A stretch of 16,990 nucleotides of DNA from MHLP01 sp043736515 (GTDB lineage Bacteria; Patescibacteriota; Minisyncoccia; Phycocordibacterales; UBA6899), in the NCBI GenBank assembly GCA_043736515.1, contig JAYTCK010000065.1, forward strand, positions 1-16,990, written 5' to 3'. Position numbers and translations under genes: made by a program. Under the pieces are notes generated by a model. The model was not told where the DNA came from and did not search any database. It saw nothing but the letters and a program-made list of their open reading frames with translations. Within the stretch, counting starts at the first letter, position 1. Every line of letters starts with the position of its first letter. Shown piece by piece: positions 5,868-13,925 of the stretch.

Positions 5868-7943
5868 TCATTTCGCAAGAAGCCCCAGATGAATAGCGAG
5901 CGCTTGGGGATCCAGCTTTCTGCCGCAAAAGATCTCAAAGCTTTCTGCCATCGGTCGCTCGCTTCCGGGAGCAATAATCTCATCGAGGAGTCGCTGTCCT
6001 ACCTTGCGTGAGAAAATATCTCCCTCTTCTTGAAACGCCAAATAGGTTTGCGCTGCGAGACCAAGTGCCCAGTAGTAGCTGTAATAGCCTGCCGAATAGC
6101 CCCCCGAAAAAATATGCTTGAACGAGTTGGGAAACCGATTGACCTCATCGAGTGGACGAACATCCATTGTTGCCACTATCTTCCTCCATAACTCATTCGG
6201 GTCCACAGGATTTTTTTCATCGTATCGTGAGTAGAGCTCCCAATCGAAACTCGCGAACATTGCCTGTCGCAACGAAGAAAGTCCTGTGTTGAAGAACTTG
6301 GCTAGAAGCATGCGCATGATGAGATCTTCGGGTATTGGTGCTTTCGTCTCCTCATGCTCCGTCATCAGGCGAAGCATTTCCGGCTCCCAGGTCCAGCATT
6401 CGAAAAGCTGGCTCGGGAGTTCGACGGTATCCCATTCAACATGCTCCATGGACTGATCCTGATATTCGGAAAGACCGAGCACGTGATGCTCTGTGTGTCC
6501 AAACTCATGAAAGAGCGTTTCTACTTCACTATGCGTAAGGTAGGAGTCTTTTCCTGTTTCTGGCATGCGCGCATTGCAATTGAGGTACGCAATAGGGATC
6601 ACGACACCATCAGAAAGTTTGCGCGAAGCCAAGAGTACGTCCATCCATGCGCCAGGCTGTTTGCCTTCTCGCGCGTACATATCAGCGTAGAAACCACCAC
6701 GAAAGACACCACGCTCATCATGAAGCTCGTAGAATTTCACACTCGGATGCCACACTGAGACATCCTTGTTTTCTGTCATAGTCACACCATAAATCTTCTG
6801 AAGAAGAAATGCGATGCCTTTCATAGCCTTTGTGAACGGAAAATACCTGCGCACCTCTTCGTCGTCAAGGGCATAGAGTGATTGACGCATTTTTTCTGAA
6901 ACGTAAGCGAAATCCCAAGACTGAAACTCTGTAATCCCCAGCTTTTCCCGGGCAAAAGTTTTCATCACTTCGAATTCAGTTTGTGCCTTCGGTCGCGCAA
7001 GCGCGGCGAGATCTTCGTTAAACTTCCGAACTCCCGAGACACCCACAGATGCGGCCATTTTCTTCACGAGCGATTGATGTGCGTATGACGGATATCCCAA
7101 AAGCTTTGCCGTAGCATCGGCATTTTTGAGGAGTGCGGGCATCACCAGAGTGTTATCAAACTTGTCACTGCCGTCTCCCAAAAGTGAGGCGCGAGTGGCA
7201 TATGCCCGACTTACTACTTTACGAAGCTCTCGATTATCTGCATGTGTAATAATGGCCACAAGCACAGGCGTCTGGAGAGTGATGCGGAAACCTTCAATTC
7301 CTTTTTCTTGAGCGCTTTCTCGCATCCCCTTCTTGTCGGTTTCGGGCACGCCCGCGAGGTCAGCCTCAGTGACTATTTTTTCCCATGCGTCCGTTGAGCC
7401 CAACACGTTGTTTGAAAATTGCTCTCCCAAAAGAGTACTTTCTTCGTTGAGTTTTTTGAGTTCAACTTTTTTCTCGGGCGATAAATTCACACCTGCGAGT
7501 TCGAAGTCCTTGATGGTCTTTAGAACGAGATACTGCTCTTTCTTTGGAAGGGCTGCAAATTCAGCACCTTCCTTGAAACGTACGATAGCGTTGTGGAGAC
7601 CTTCGTGAAGCGAAATATCCGTGCCGTAGTCAGAAAGCAATTGCCGCATCTCCGTGTTCACTTCTTTTAATCCCGGATAAGCAGTTTGCATAACCGAATT
7701 AAGGTGGCTCGCAGGTCCGACAATCATGCCGATAAGCTCCCCCAAATTTTCAAAGCGCGTCACGATATCGTGAAAGGTGGGCATACTCATGGCAGCAATT
7801 TCGTCTGCCAATGCCCGACCCTCAGCAAGAAGAGGTTTGAGCTCGGCGATCACCGTATCCACAGCAAAAGTGCTCCAGTCAGGAAGCGAGAGGACACGTC
7901 TTTCGTTTGACGGTGTGGTAGTTTCTTTGTGGGAATAATTCAT
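5868..7943 (-). CDS. prlC: M3-family zinc oligopeptidase (oligopeptidase A / PrlC type)
   Basis: This is a cytoplasmic metallopeptidase that degrades short peptides, including signal-peptide fragments in E. coli. It has the family length (691 aa here, about 680 in E. coli). The active site is HEFGH at residues 479-483, giving two zinc His ligands and the catalytic Glu480. The third zinc ligand Glu508 sits in VEWDTVELPSQ, 29 residues after the first His as in Dcp and OpdA. The context LFHEFGHTEHH and ECWTWEPE is closer to oligopeptidase A than to Dcp or PepF. The C-terminal FSGGYSAGYYSYYWA substrate-binding stretch is intact. There is no signal peptide. Two adjacent ATG codons occur; the one at 7943 is preferred because AAAGGA ends 6 nt before it, against 3 nt for 7946. 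It appears monocistronic. Confidence 0.95.
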   Translation of the reverse strand: MNYSHKETTTPSNERRVLSLPDWSTFAVDTVIAELKPLLAEGRALADEIAAMSMPTFHDIVTRFENLGELIGMIVGPASHLNSVMQTAYPGLKEVNTEMRQLLSDYGTDISLHEGLHNAIVRFKEGAEFAALPKKEQYLVLKTIKDFELAGVNLSPEKKVELKKLNEESTLLGEQFSNNVLGSTDAWEKIVTEADLAGVPETDKKGMRESAQEKGIEGFRITLQTPVLVAIITHADNRELRKVVSRAYATRASLLGDGSDKFDNTLVMPALLKNADATAKLLGYPSYAHQSLVKKMAASVGVSGVRKFNEDLAALARPKAQTEFEVMKTFAREKLGITEFQSWDFAYVSEKMRQSLYALDDEEVRRYFPFTKAMKGIAFLLQKIYGVTMTENKDVSVWHPSVKFYELHDERGVFRGGFYADMYAREGKQPGAWMDVLLASRKLSDGVVIPIAYLNCNARMPETGKDSYLTHSEVETLFHEFGHTEHHVLGLSEYQDQSMEHVEWDTVELPSQLFECWTWEPEMLRLMTEHEETKAPIPEDLIMRMLLAKFFNTGLSSLRQAMFASFDWELYSRYDEKNPVDPNELWRKIVATMDVRPLDEVNRFPNSFKHIFSGGYSAGYYSYYWALGLAAQTYLAFQEEGDIFSRKVGQRLLDEIIAPGSERPMAESFEIFCGRKLDPQALAIHLGLLAK

Positions 7944-7949
7944 CATGTT

Positions 7950-7955
7950 TCCTTT
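7950..7955 (-). promoter_or_regulatory. Shine-Dalgarno sequence of prlC
   Basis: AAAGGA on the minus strand is spaced 6 nt from the ATG at 7943 and 3 nt from the ATG at 7946, favouring 7943 as the start. Confidence 0.7.
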
Positions 7956-8108
7956 GTAGCTGACAGCGAACTCTGTCCGCGGTCAATCCTATCACAATGT
8001 CCCTCAAAATATCCTTGCCATCCAAGGAATTTCATGGTTTCACCGAATCATTTACTCTACTTTGCTACTGAATCATTTTGAATGAACGTGGTGAAAAACC
8101 GAGTTTCA

Positions 8109-10829
8109 TCAACGTTTTTTGCCACGTCGTTCCAGCAAGATAAATTTAGCTATTTCTATCGCCGTGAGATTGAGTACTATCACCGCAGCAAGAATCGGGA
8201 CGGCGGCTTTGAGATCGAGCGGAACCAATCGCAGAATTTCGCGCACGGGAGGAGCGTACAGTGCGATGCCCAATCCAAAAAGTGCGAAGGAAAGCGAGCC
8301 AAGAAGATATCTGTTAGACCACATTTTGATATGGAAAATAGAGGAGCGTAAATCTTTAAACGCAAAGGCTGCAAATATCGTTCCGAGGTTGAGCGCGACG
8401 AAGACAAGCGTACGAGACTCCTCGGGAGACAACTGCTGTATCGTGAGCAAAAACCAATAGAGGCCGAGGAGTATGAGTCCTGATATTGCACCGACAGCGA
8501 TAATAAATATCGTGAGTGTTTTTGAAAGCATCATGCGCGCCCCCGAAACTTTTGGATCACGCGTCATGAGATCCTCTTCTTTGGGTTCAAAGGCAAATGC
8601 AAAATTCATAAAGCCCTCGGAAAGCATATTTGTCCAAAGAATTTGTGCGGGAAGTAGTGGTATGGGGAAACCAAGAGCCAGCGCGCCCCCCACAACAATG
8701 ATCTCGCCGAAAGAGGTAGAGAGGAGGTAGGCGATGATCTTACGCAGATTATCTATAATGCGTCTTCCCTCTTCTATCGCGGCCACAATGACACTGAAGC
8801 TGTTGTTCTGCAGGATAAGGTCTGATGCCTCTTGTGCAACCTCAGTCCCCGAACCAAGCGCAACCCCTATGCTTGCCGCACGGAGTGCTGGTGCATCGTT
8901 GACACCATCGCCCGTCATTGCGACCACCTCGCCACTCCCGGTGAGAAATCGGACCACGCGCATTTTGTGCTCTGGAAGCATGCGCGCGAAGACCGAAGAG
9001 TGCTTCAGTAGTTTTGCGAGTTTTTCATCATCAGAAGCGGCAACATCGGTGCCGAGGGATACATGGTCACCTTCTTTCCATATACCGCATTCCTTTGCAA
9101 TGTTTTTTGCTGTCTCAGGATTGTCCCCGGTCGCCATAATAACGCGTGTCCCCGCTGCCTTCGCTATATGGATGGATTCTAGTACATCCTCGCGTAGTGG
9201 GTCGTGAAGAACGATCATGCCAACAAAAACAAAATTATCTATCAGGGCCTCGCGAGCCGTGTGATTTTCCTTAGTGAATACGCTTATGTCGGTCTCTTGA
9301 TAACCGACACCGATCACCCGCATGCCTTCGCTGGTGTGTTTTTTGAGCGCATGGAGAAATCGCTCCTCTAGGGCTTTTGTATACGCATGTGTTCTCCCTT
9401 CGAGATACACATGCCGTGCAAGAGGGAGGAGATATTCAGGAGCACCCGTGACATAGATGCGGTGGCTTTTCAAGCCATGGACACGGTTGAGTGACAGCGC
9501 CATGCGGTACTTTGATTCAAAAGGAAGAAAATCGATGCGGGGATAATTTCTAAGTAACTCATCTTGGTCGAGTCCGGATTCGAGTGCTGCCAGTACTACT
9601 GCCCTCTCGACAGGACGGCCGCGCACGATAGGTTCAATCTGGTTGTCGATTTTGGCAGGAGAACGTTCAATGTACGCATCAGCTCCGAGTGCGGCATACT
9701 GGAGTGCGTCGCGCTCATCGCCGTGTGCCTCGTGTTCCTTGTGGCCGTTTTTGTTTGCCTCGTCCTCAAGTAGAAGTGAGCCAAGTGTTACCACGCGAGC
9801 AACACGCATCTCGGCTTTTGTGAGGGTGCCCGTTTTGTCGGTAAGAATAATCGTCGTTGAACCGAGTGTTTCAGCTGCCAAGAGATTGCGCACAAGACCA
9901 CCACGCTTGAGAATTGCCTCCATGCCGATAGCGAGCACAACGGTAACCGCAGCGGGGAGTCCCTCGGGTATTGCGGCTACCGCAATGGCGATAGAGACGA
10001 GAATTAATTCAGTGATTGGCTCGCCCCGCAGTAGGCCAAGTGTGAAAATTCCTACCAGTGCGGTGAGGATAATATACGAAAGAAGGCGTGCAACATTTGC
10101 GACATTTTGCTGTAGAGGTGTTTTTTGTTCTGCTCCCCCTCCCAACCCTTCAGCAATTTTCCCTAATTGGGTTTGGTTCCCTGTTGCGACAACAATTCCC
10201 CGGCCACCTCCCCCGGTAATGAGTGTGCCCATAAAGAGCATATTTTTTTGCTCGAACGGAGGGAGCACGGTTTGGTATGTCTCTTCGCGTTTTTCTACTT
10301 CATTCCATTCTCCAGTGAGGACGGATTCATTTACTGCGATATTGTTTGAAAGGATGATACGTGCATCAGCGGGAACACTCATTCCTGTTTCGAGAAGAAC
10401 AAGGTCACCGACCACAAGCTCATCTGAAGGAATGCGCAGTTTTTCGCCATCACGAACCACGAGTGCAAATTTCTCTTGTGCGGCACGGAGGCGTTCGAAT
10501 GCGCGACTTGCTCTTCCCTCTTGATATAAACTAATGGCGATGTTAATAATAACCGCCAAAAAAATGACAGTCGTATCCACATACGACCCAAGAATGGTGG
10601 TGACTATACCCGCAGAAAGCAATATAAAAACAAGCGGACTTCGTATTTGATCAACAATGCGGTCAATGATTGTTTTTTTTGACTGTTCGGTGAGCTGATT
10701 TTTTCCGAAGCGCTTGAGGCGCTCGGCCGCCTCCTTTCCCGAAAGGCCAACGTGAACACCGACGGAGAGTTCCCGCTCAACCTCTTCCTTTGTTTGTTGA
10801 TACCATTCTTTGTGGGGAACGTGCTGCAT
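8109..10829 (-). CDS. P-type cation-transporting ATPase (P2/Ca2+-pump-like), 906 aa
   Basis: This is an ATP-driven cation pump of the cytoplasmic membrane. The order is N-terminal cation-ATPase domain, M1-M2 (about 64-103), actuator, M3-M4 with IPEGLP (287-292), phosphorylation motif DKTGTLT (D331), nucleotide domain, TGDN (567-570), TGDGVNDAP (639-647), then six C-terminal helices. It resembles the P2A calcium-pump group, but ligands differ: M5 has STSFGE where SERCA has SSNVGE (Asn to Ser), and M6 has NMLSE where SERCA has NLVTD (Thr to Ser, Asp to Glu). The actuator TGES is TGEW (172-175) and the KGAPE lysine of the nucleotide site is Thr (TGAPE from 461). A short His-rich run lies at 362-369. 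Transported ion is therefore uncertain. Its ATG is 11 nt after the AI-2E permease stop with no Shine-Dalgarno, so the two probably form one operon. Confidence 0.93.
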   Translation of the reverse strand: MQHVPHKEWYQQTKEEVERELSVGVHVGLSGKEAAERLKRFGKNQLTEQSKKTIIDRIVDQIRSPLVFILLSAGIVTTILGSYVDTTVIFLAVIINIAISLYQEGRASRAFERLRAAQEKFALVVRDGEKLRIPSDELVVGDLVLLETGMSVPADARIILSNNIAVNESVLTGEWNEVEKREETYQTVLPPFEQKNMLFMGTLITGGGGRGIVVATGNQTQLGKIAEGLGGGAEQKTPLQQNVANVARLLSYIILTALVGIFTLGLLRGEPITELILVSIAIAVAAIPEGLPAAVTVVLAIGMEAILKRGGLVRNLLAAETLGSTTIILTDKTGTLTKAEMRVARVVTLGSLLLEDEANKNGHKEHEAHGDERDALQYAALGADAYIERSPAKIDNQIEPIVRGRPVERAVVLAALESGLDQDELLRNYPRIDFLPFESKYRMALSLNRVHGLKSHRIYVTGAPEYLLPLARHVYLEGRTHAYTKALEERFLHALKKHTSEGMRVIGVGYQETDISVFTKENHTAREALIDNFVFVGMIVLHDPLREDVLESIHIAKAAGTRVIMATGDNPETAKNIAKECGIWKEGDHVSLGTDVAASDDEKLAKLLKHSSVFARMLPEHKMRVVRFLTGSGEVVAMTGDGVNDAPALRAASIGVALGSGTEVAQEASDLILQNNSFSVIVAAIEEGRRIIDNLRKIIAYLLSTSFGEIIVVGGALALGFPIPLLPAQILWTNMLSEGFMNFAFAFEPKEEDLMTRDPKVSGARMMLSKTLTIFIIAVGAISGLILLGLYWFLLTIQQLSPEESRTLVFVALNLGTIFAAFAFKDLRSSIFHIKMWSNRYLLGSLSFALFGLGIALYAPPVREILRLVPLDLKAAVPILAAVIVLNLTAIEIAKFILLERRGKKR

Positions 10830-10840
10830 TGAGTTTAATT

Positions 10841-11887
10841 TTATTCGCCGTTAATTCGATTACCCTTCACAATTGCAGGATAGATCTTAAGAAGCGCGAA
10901 GAAGAAGACGAGCACGATGGGGCCCGCAAGAAACCCGATGGGGCCAAAATAGACGAGCCCACCGAGCACGGAGAGGAAGACGAGGAACGGGTGCATGTCT
11001 ATCCCCCGGCTCATGAGCACTGGCCGCACAATGTTGTCGCTGGTCCCAACAAGAATGCCCCAGATGATGAGTCCGATTCCTTGAAACATCTGTTGATCAT
11101 AAAGAAGAAAAGCGGCGGCGGGAAAAGACACAAGTCCTGTTCCTACCGTAGGAATGAGTGCGGCAACAATCGCCACAAAGCCCCAAAGTACAGGGTTCGG
11201 AACTCCAAAAATAGTAAATCCGATGCCAACCAATGTGCCTTGCATTACTGCAGTAAGAAGGGAACCTCGTACAACCGAGTGCACACCGAGCTCGAGCTTG
11301 GCGATAATACTCGCGTCATAATTATCCGAAAGTGGGCTCCATTTGACCGCAAAGTTTTTGAGCTTCTCTCCGTCGCGACAAAAGAAAAATAACGCGATGA
11401 TAACAATTATGAGATCAAAGAGAAAGAGCAGTATTCCCGAGAAAAAACCCTGTAATTGTCCGACAATCCATTGAAGAAAACTCTCTAGGTATGCTGTCGC
11501 GTCCGACTGGATTTCAAACGAAGGAGCGATTATGCGCACCTTTGCCACAAGGAATTGAAAAAATTGATCTGCTACACCGCGCACACCATTCTCTGCAGTA
11601 ATCGCGTCATACGTCGCTATCGCCTCCTGTAGCATGAGCACGGCAAAATACACGAGCGGCAAGAGGATGAGACACAGCACGAGGAGTGTGGTCAACAGCG
11701 CAGCAAGCGTTTCTCGCCCACTAACAAATTTAAGTATGCGCACATGGACAGCCGAGAATGAGATTGCGAGTACCACCGCCAAAAAGAGGGGGGCGAAGTA
11801 AGGACTCATTATCATAAACGCAAGAAGTCCGATTATTGCGAACAGGATCCAAAAGAAAACTAACTCTCCTATATTTGGCTTAGACAT
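10841..11887 (-). CDS. AI-2E family transporter (UPF0118 permease)
   Basis: This is a polytopic membrane protein of 348 residues. Members include the AI-2 exporter TqsA and proteins reported as Na+/H+ antiporters, so the substrate cannot be read from the family. It shows the usual pattern: two N-terminal helices, one more, a soluble amphipathic segment (about 100-145), then four or five further helices. Family signatures are FFFCRDGEKL, SVVRGSLLTAVMQG, GFVAIVAALIPTVG and the C-terminal GTSDNIVRPVLMSRG..HPFLVFLSVLGGL..FG..GFLAGP. A GTG at 11893 is in frame, but the ATG at 11887 is preferred: a consensus TATAAT puts transcription initiation at about 11889, downstream of the GTG. The P-type ATPase follows directly, suggesting a linked role in ion or small-molecule export; this is inference. 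Confidence 0.93.
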   Translation of the reverse strand: MSKPNIGELVFFWILFAIIGLLAFMIMSPYFAPLFLAVVLAISFSAVHVRILKFVSGRETLAALLTTLLVLCLILLPLVYFAVLMLQEAIATYDAITAENGVRGVADQFFQFLVAKVRIIAPSFEIQSDATAYLESFLQWIVGQLQGFFSGILLFLFDLIIVIIALFFFCRDGEKLKNFAVKWSPLSDNYDASIIAKLELGVHSVVRGSLLTAVMQGTLVGIGFTIFGVPNPVLWGFVAIVAALIPTVGTGLVSFPAAAFLLYDQQMFQGIGLIIWGILVGTSDNIVRPVLMSRGIDMHPFLVFLSVLGGLVYFGPIGFLAGPIVLVFFFALLKIYPAIVKGNRINGE

Positions 11888-11895
11888 ATACACCT

Positions 11896-11923
11896 ATTAT
11901 AGCGGATAAATCTTGAATGATAA
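11896..11923 (-). promoter_or_regulatory. Promoter of the AI-2E permease-ATPase operon (near-leaderless)
   Basis: On the minus strand TTATCA (11923-11918), a 16-nt spacer and a perfect TATAAT (11901-11896) are present. The predicted +1 at 11889 leaves 2 nt before the ATG at 11887. The -35 overlaps the weak terminator of the MFS gene. Confidence 0.6.
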
Positions 11924-11940
11924 AAGGGCTTTATGAAGCC
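11922..11940 (-). terminator. Weak terminator at the end of the MFS gene
   Basis: GGCTT / AAGCC (11936-11940 paired with 11927-11931, 4-nt loop) spans the MFS stop codon and is followed on the minus strand by C then TTTT. With a 5-bp stem and four T residues, read-through into the next operon is likely. Confidence 0.4.
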
Positions 11941-13172
11941 GTTTTCATCTGGCCATTATTTATAAAATAGAGCCCAGCGACAATTACTGTTGCGCCTGCA
12001 ACAAAAAGAGGCGCAGAAGGGGCAGCGAAACTTGCTACCACGCCAGCTATGAGTGGAGGAATGGTCATCGCGAGTGCATTGACACTGCCAGAAAGTCCCA
12101 GTACTTCGCCCTGTACGCTGGGTCCGACTGAACGAGAAATGAGTGCGGAGAGATTGGCGTTCGACAAACCGATCGCCGCGGCAAAAAACGGCACAATAAT
12201 ATAGAGTGTCCCCGCCTGCGGAGCGAGAGCAATGGCGATGATACTAATTCCTGACGCAATGAGGGTGTACCTCAAGATCTGGGATTCGGTAAACCATCGG
12301 CTTGTATACCGCGTGAGCACTGCCTGCACCAATACAATCCATATCCCAATATATGCAAAATAGTTGCCCAGCATTCCCTCGGTAAATCCAAATCGTGTCA
12401 GCAAAAAAACAGACGCAAACGTCACATAAAACGTAAATCCAACTTGATAGATAAAAGTAGTAAAAAAAAGCGGGCGAACTTGGGGAAGTGAGAATGCCTG
12501 GGCGACGTTTTTGAGCGACTTTCCCCAATCGACGGTGTGGTCATGTTTTATGTGTTTATTGGTTTCCGGGAGGTAGCGGCGCACAACTACAACATTCGCA
12601 AATGAGAGCAGCGCTGCAAAACAAAATGGGACCGCTGCGTTGAACCATGAAACAATATTTGGATCTGCAAGCTTTCCGCCAATAAAGGGTCCGAAAATAA
12701 AGCCGAGTCCGAATGCCGCTCCTATCAGACCAAAGTTTTTTGCGCGGTCAGGTGGCGCTGAAACATCAGCGATTGCTGCTTGGGCGACCACAATGTTTCC
12801 TCCAGCTATGCCTGAAAATAATCTTGCTGCGAAAAGGAGCGGAATATTGCCGACAAAAATAGCAAATGCAAAAAGTGCATGACCAACACCGGTGCCAAAA
12901 ATCGAAAAAGCAAGCAAGCGCTTGCGTCCGAATTTATCTGAGAACTGCCCAATTATGGGGGCGGCAATAAACTGACCGAAAGAAAATAATGCGAGTAGAA
13001 TTCCCAGAAGCACATATCCGGTTTCAGGAGAAGTTCCAACGGGGAGAAGATAGTGAGACGATGATGGCTGTGCAAACAAAATAGGAATGACGGGAATGAG
13101 CATTCCCACTCCAAGCATATCAAGAAAGATGGTAAAAAAAAGAACAAGGAGAGGGCTCCGTTTTTTATGCAT
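11931..13172 (-). CDS. MFS transporter, TetA-like DHA1 drug-efflux family
   Basis: This 413-residue major facilitator protein has the expected twelve hydrophobic segments and would act as a proton-coupled exporter in the cytoplasmic membrane. The first helix LDMLGVGMLIPVIP parallels the TetA-type start. Motif A in the loop between helices 2 and 3 is GQFSDKFGRKR, with the conserved Asp and Arg/Lys. SGIAGGNIVVAQAAIADV and IGAAFGLGFIFGPFIGG correspond to helices 4 and 5 (motif C region) of the DHA1 group. The substrate is not determinable; sugar or multidrug export are both possible. The ATG at 13172 is preferred over 13187 because the upstream ATG lies inside the promoter (ATG TATAAT) and the predicted transcript begins at 13172. 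The protein then starts MHKKRSPLLVLFF, a normal basic N-terminus. Confidence 0.93.
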   Translation of the reverse strand: MHKKRSPLLVLFFTIFLDMLGVGMLIPVIPILFAQPSSSHYLLPVGTSPETGYVLLGILLALFSFGQFIAAPIIGQFSDKFGRKRLLAFSIFGTGVGHALFAFAIFVGNIPLLFAARLFSGIAGGNIVVAQAAIADVSAPPDRAKNFGLIGAAFGLGFIFGPFIGGKLADPNIVSWFNAAVPFCFAALLSFANVVVVRRYLPETNKHIKHDHTVDWGKSLKNVAQAFSLPQVRPLFFTTFIYQVGFTFYVTFASVFLLTRFGFTEGMLGNYFAYIGIWIVLVQAVLTRYTSRWFTESQILRYTLIASGISIIAIALAPQAGTLYIIVPFFAAAIGLSNANLSALISRSVGPSVQGEVLGLSGSVNALAMTIPPLIAGVVASFAAPSAPLFVAGATVIVAGLYFINNGQMKTAS

Positions 13173-13178
13173 CAACGT

Positions 13179-13184
13179 ATTATA
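13179..13184 (-). promoter_or_regulatory. -10 element of the MFS gene (leaderless)
   Basis: A perfect TATAAT (13184-13179) is separated by 6 nt from the ATG at 13172, so the counted +1 is the A of the ATG. No good -35 is present at 16-18 nt; a TTGAAC lies 21 nt upstream of the -10. Confidence 0.5.
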
Positions 13185-13214
13185 CATGGTTCAAGCAATT
13201 GATGAGTTCAACTT

Positions 13215-13240
13215 AATCACAACTTCACATAACTGTGATT
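13215..13240. promoter_or_regulatory. Possible operator: AATCACA/TGTGATT inverted repeat
   Basis: AATCACA (13215-13221) and TGTGATT (13234-13240) are perfect 7-bp inverted half-sites, with centres 19 bp apart. They sit between the MFS promoter and the candidate promoter of the 41-residue ORF. The spacing suits a dimeric regulator, but one short repeat is weak evidence. Confidence 0.25.
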
Positions 13241-13258
13241 TGATTCCTTGGGTCGATG

Positions 13259-13285
13259 TTGACATGATTATTAATTTCATTTAAT
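13259..13285 (+). promoter_or_regulatory. Candidate promoter of the 41-residue ORF
   Basis: A perfect TTGACA (13259-13264) and TTTAAT (13280-13285, five of six) are separated by only 15 nt, shorter than optimal. The predicted +1 near 13292 leaves about 5 nt before the ATG at 13297. Confidence 0.35.
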
Positions 13286-13296
13286 CAATACACACC

Positions 13297-13422
13297 ATGC
13301 CAAATCAAAACCAAAACAGCAACAAGACCGAGTTGAATCAAGGAAACGAACAGGATTTAGAGGGTGCGAATCAACGTGTTGAACTTGAGGAGGAAGAAGA
13401 TCAGATGTCAACAAAAATCTAA
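13297..13422 (+). CDS. Possible 41-residue acidic, Asn/Gln-rich small protein
   Basis: The ORF runs from ATG at 13297 to TAA at 13420-13422. The peptide begins MPNQNQNSNKTELNQG, ends in an acidic stretch (ELEEEED) and STKI, and has no hydrophobic segment, so it would be soluble and probably disordered. It matches no family I know. Support is contextual: a TTGACA promoter candidate just upstream and a strong terminator starting 32 nt after the stop, with no other plus-strand gene to account for either. There is no Shine-Dalgarno, but near-leaderless starts occur elsewhere in this window. It could instead be a short non-coding transcript with a chance ORF. Confidence 0.4.
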   Translation: MPNQNQNSNKTELNQGNEQDLEGANQRVELEEEEDQMSTKI

Positions 13423-13453
13423 TAGCAGAGGTAGCATAAGGGCAACATAAGGC

Positions 13454-13490
13454 AAAAAACACATACGCTGATCAGCGTATGTGTTTTTTT
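13454..13490. terminator. Perfect 36-base palindromic bidirectional terminator
   Basis: Positions 13454-13489 form a perfect palindrome centred on TGATCA: A6, CACATACGC, then the mirror GCGTATGTG and T6. Each strand therefore reads a GC-containing stem followed by at least six T residues. On the plus strand it ends the unit with the 41-residue ORF; on the minus strand it ends the secA-13572 unit. Confidence 0.93.
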
Positions 13491-13571
13491 CTTCCTTACT
13501 GTCCTCAAAATTCAAGGCTCAAGATGTACGGGTGTGGTACGGAGCGCTTGCTTCGTATATTCTTTCTTCAA

Positions 13572-13925
13572 CTATGTTTCACTCTCGAGTACTCTCACGA
13601 GGTTATAGCATGTCTGCCAATCATAGCGCTTGTAAACCTCAAGCATTATGGTGCACAATGCGGTCTTTTGTTCATTGCTATTTTCCCTAATCATTCGTTC
13701 GAGCTCTTCCCGGCTTCGTTCGTGATACATGTTGAACAAGTTGTGCAGTTCAAGAATGATGAGATTTTTTGGGAAAGCTACCAGCTCCTCAATCAAGTAG
13801 AGATCTTCAGGCTTAATATTTCTCCTCTCAATAAAACGCTGGAAATTGGGCTGTCTGAGAACTGATGTGCTGCCCTCGATCTGCTCTCCTGTATCAATCT
13901 CCTCTTTGTTTGGTTCATGCTCCAT
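13572..13925 (-). CDS. Unrecognised small protein, 117 aa, overlapping the 3' end of secA
   Basis: I do not recognise this protein. It is acidic at the N-terminus (MEHEPNKEEIDTGEQ) and then predicted mostly helical and amphipathic, with NFQRFIERRNIKPEDLYLIEELVAFPKNLIILELH (about 27-61), an ERSREELERMIREN helix (69-82) and a C-terminal helix with two Cys (C91, C106). It has no signal peptide or membrane segment. The ATG at 13925 overlaps the last 11 nt of secA in another frame, so translation is probably coupled. Longer in-frame starts up to 14033 would lie deep within secA and are unlikely. It is downstream of secA in the same unit, which ends at the palindromic terminator. A link to secretion is possible but rests only on position. 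Confidence 0.65.
   Translation of the reverse strand: MEHEPNKEEIDTGEQIEGSTSVLRQPNFQRFIERRNIKPEDLYLIEELVAFPKNLIILELHNLFNMYHERSREELERMIRENSNEQKTALCTIMLEVYKRYDWQTCYNLVRVLESET

Noticed and set aside
7966..7981. Short inverted repeat GACAG/CTGTC upstream of the prlC ribosome binding site
   Set aside because: The stem is 5 bp, too short to call an operator or a leader structure.
8045..8078. Direct repeat GAATCATTT (8045-8053 and 8070-8078) downstream of the ATPase gene
   Set aside because: It is only 9 bp, AT-rich and has two copies; a chance repeat is likely. I saw no convincing terminator for the ATPase operon in 7956-8108 either.
9643..10524. Long plus-strand ORF (293 codons) opposite the P-type ATPase
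   Set aside because: The product is Ser/Arg/Pro-rich low-complexity sequence typical of an antisense frame, and the minus strand encodes invariant ATPase motifs over the same bases.
13479..13865. Plus-strand ORF of 128 codons downstream of the palindromic terminator
   Set aside because: It starts inside the terminator T-tract and its product looks random, while the opposite frame (13572-13925) gives a better protein coupled to secA.
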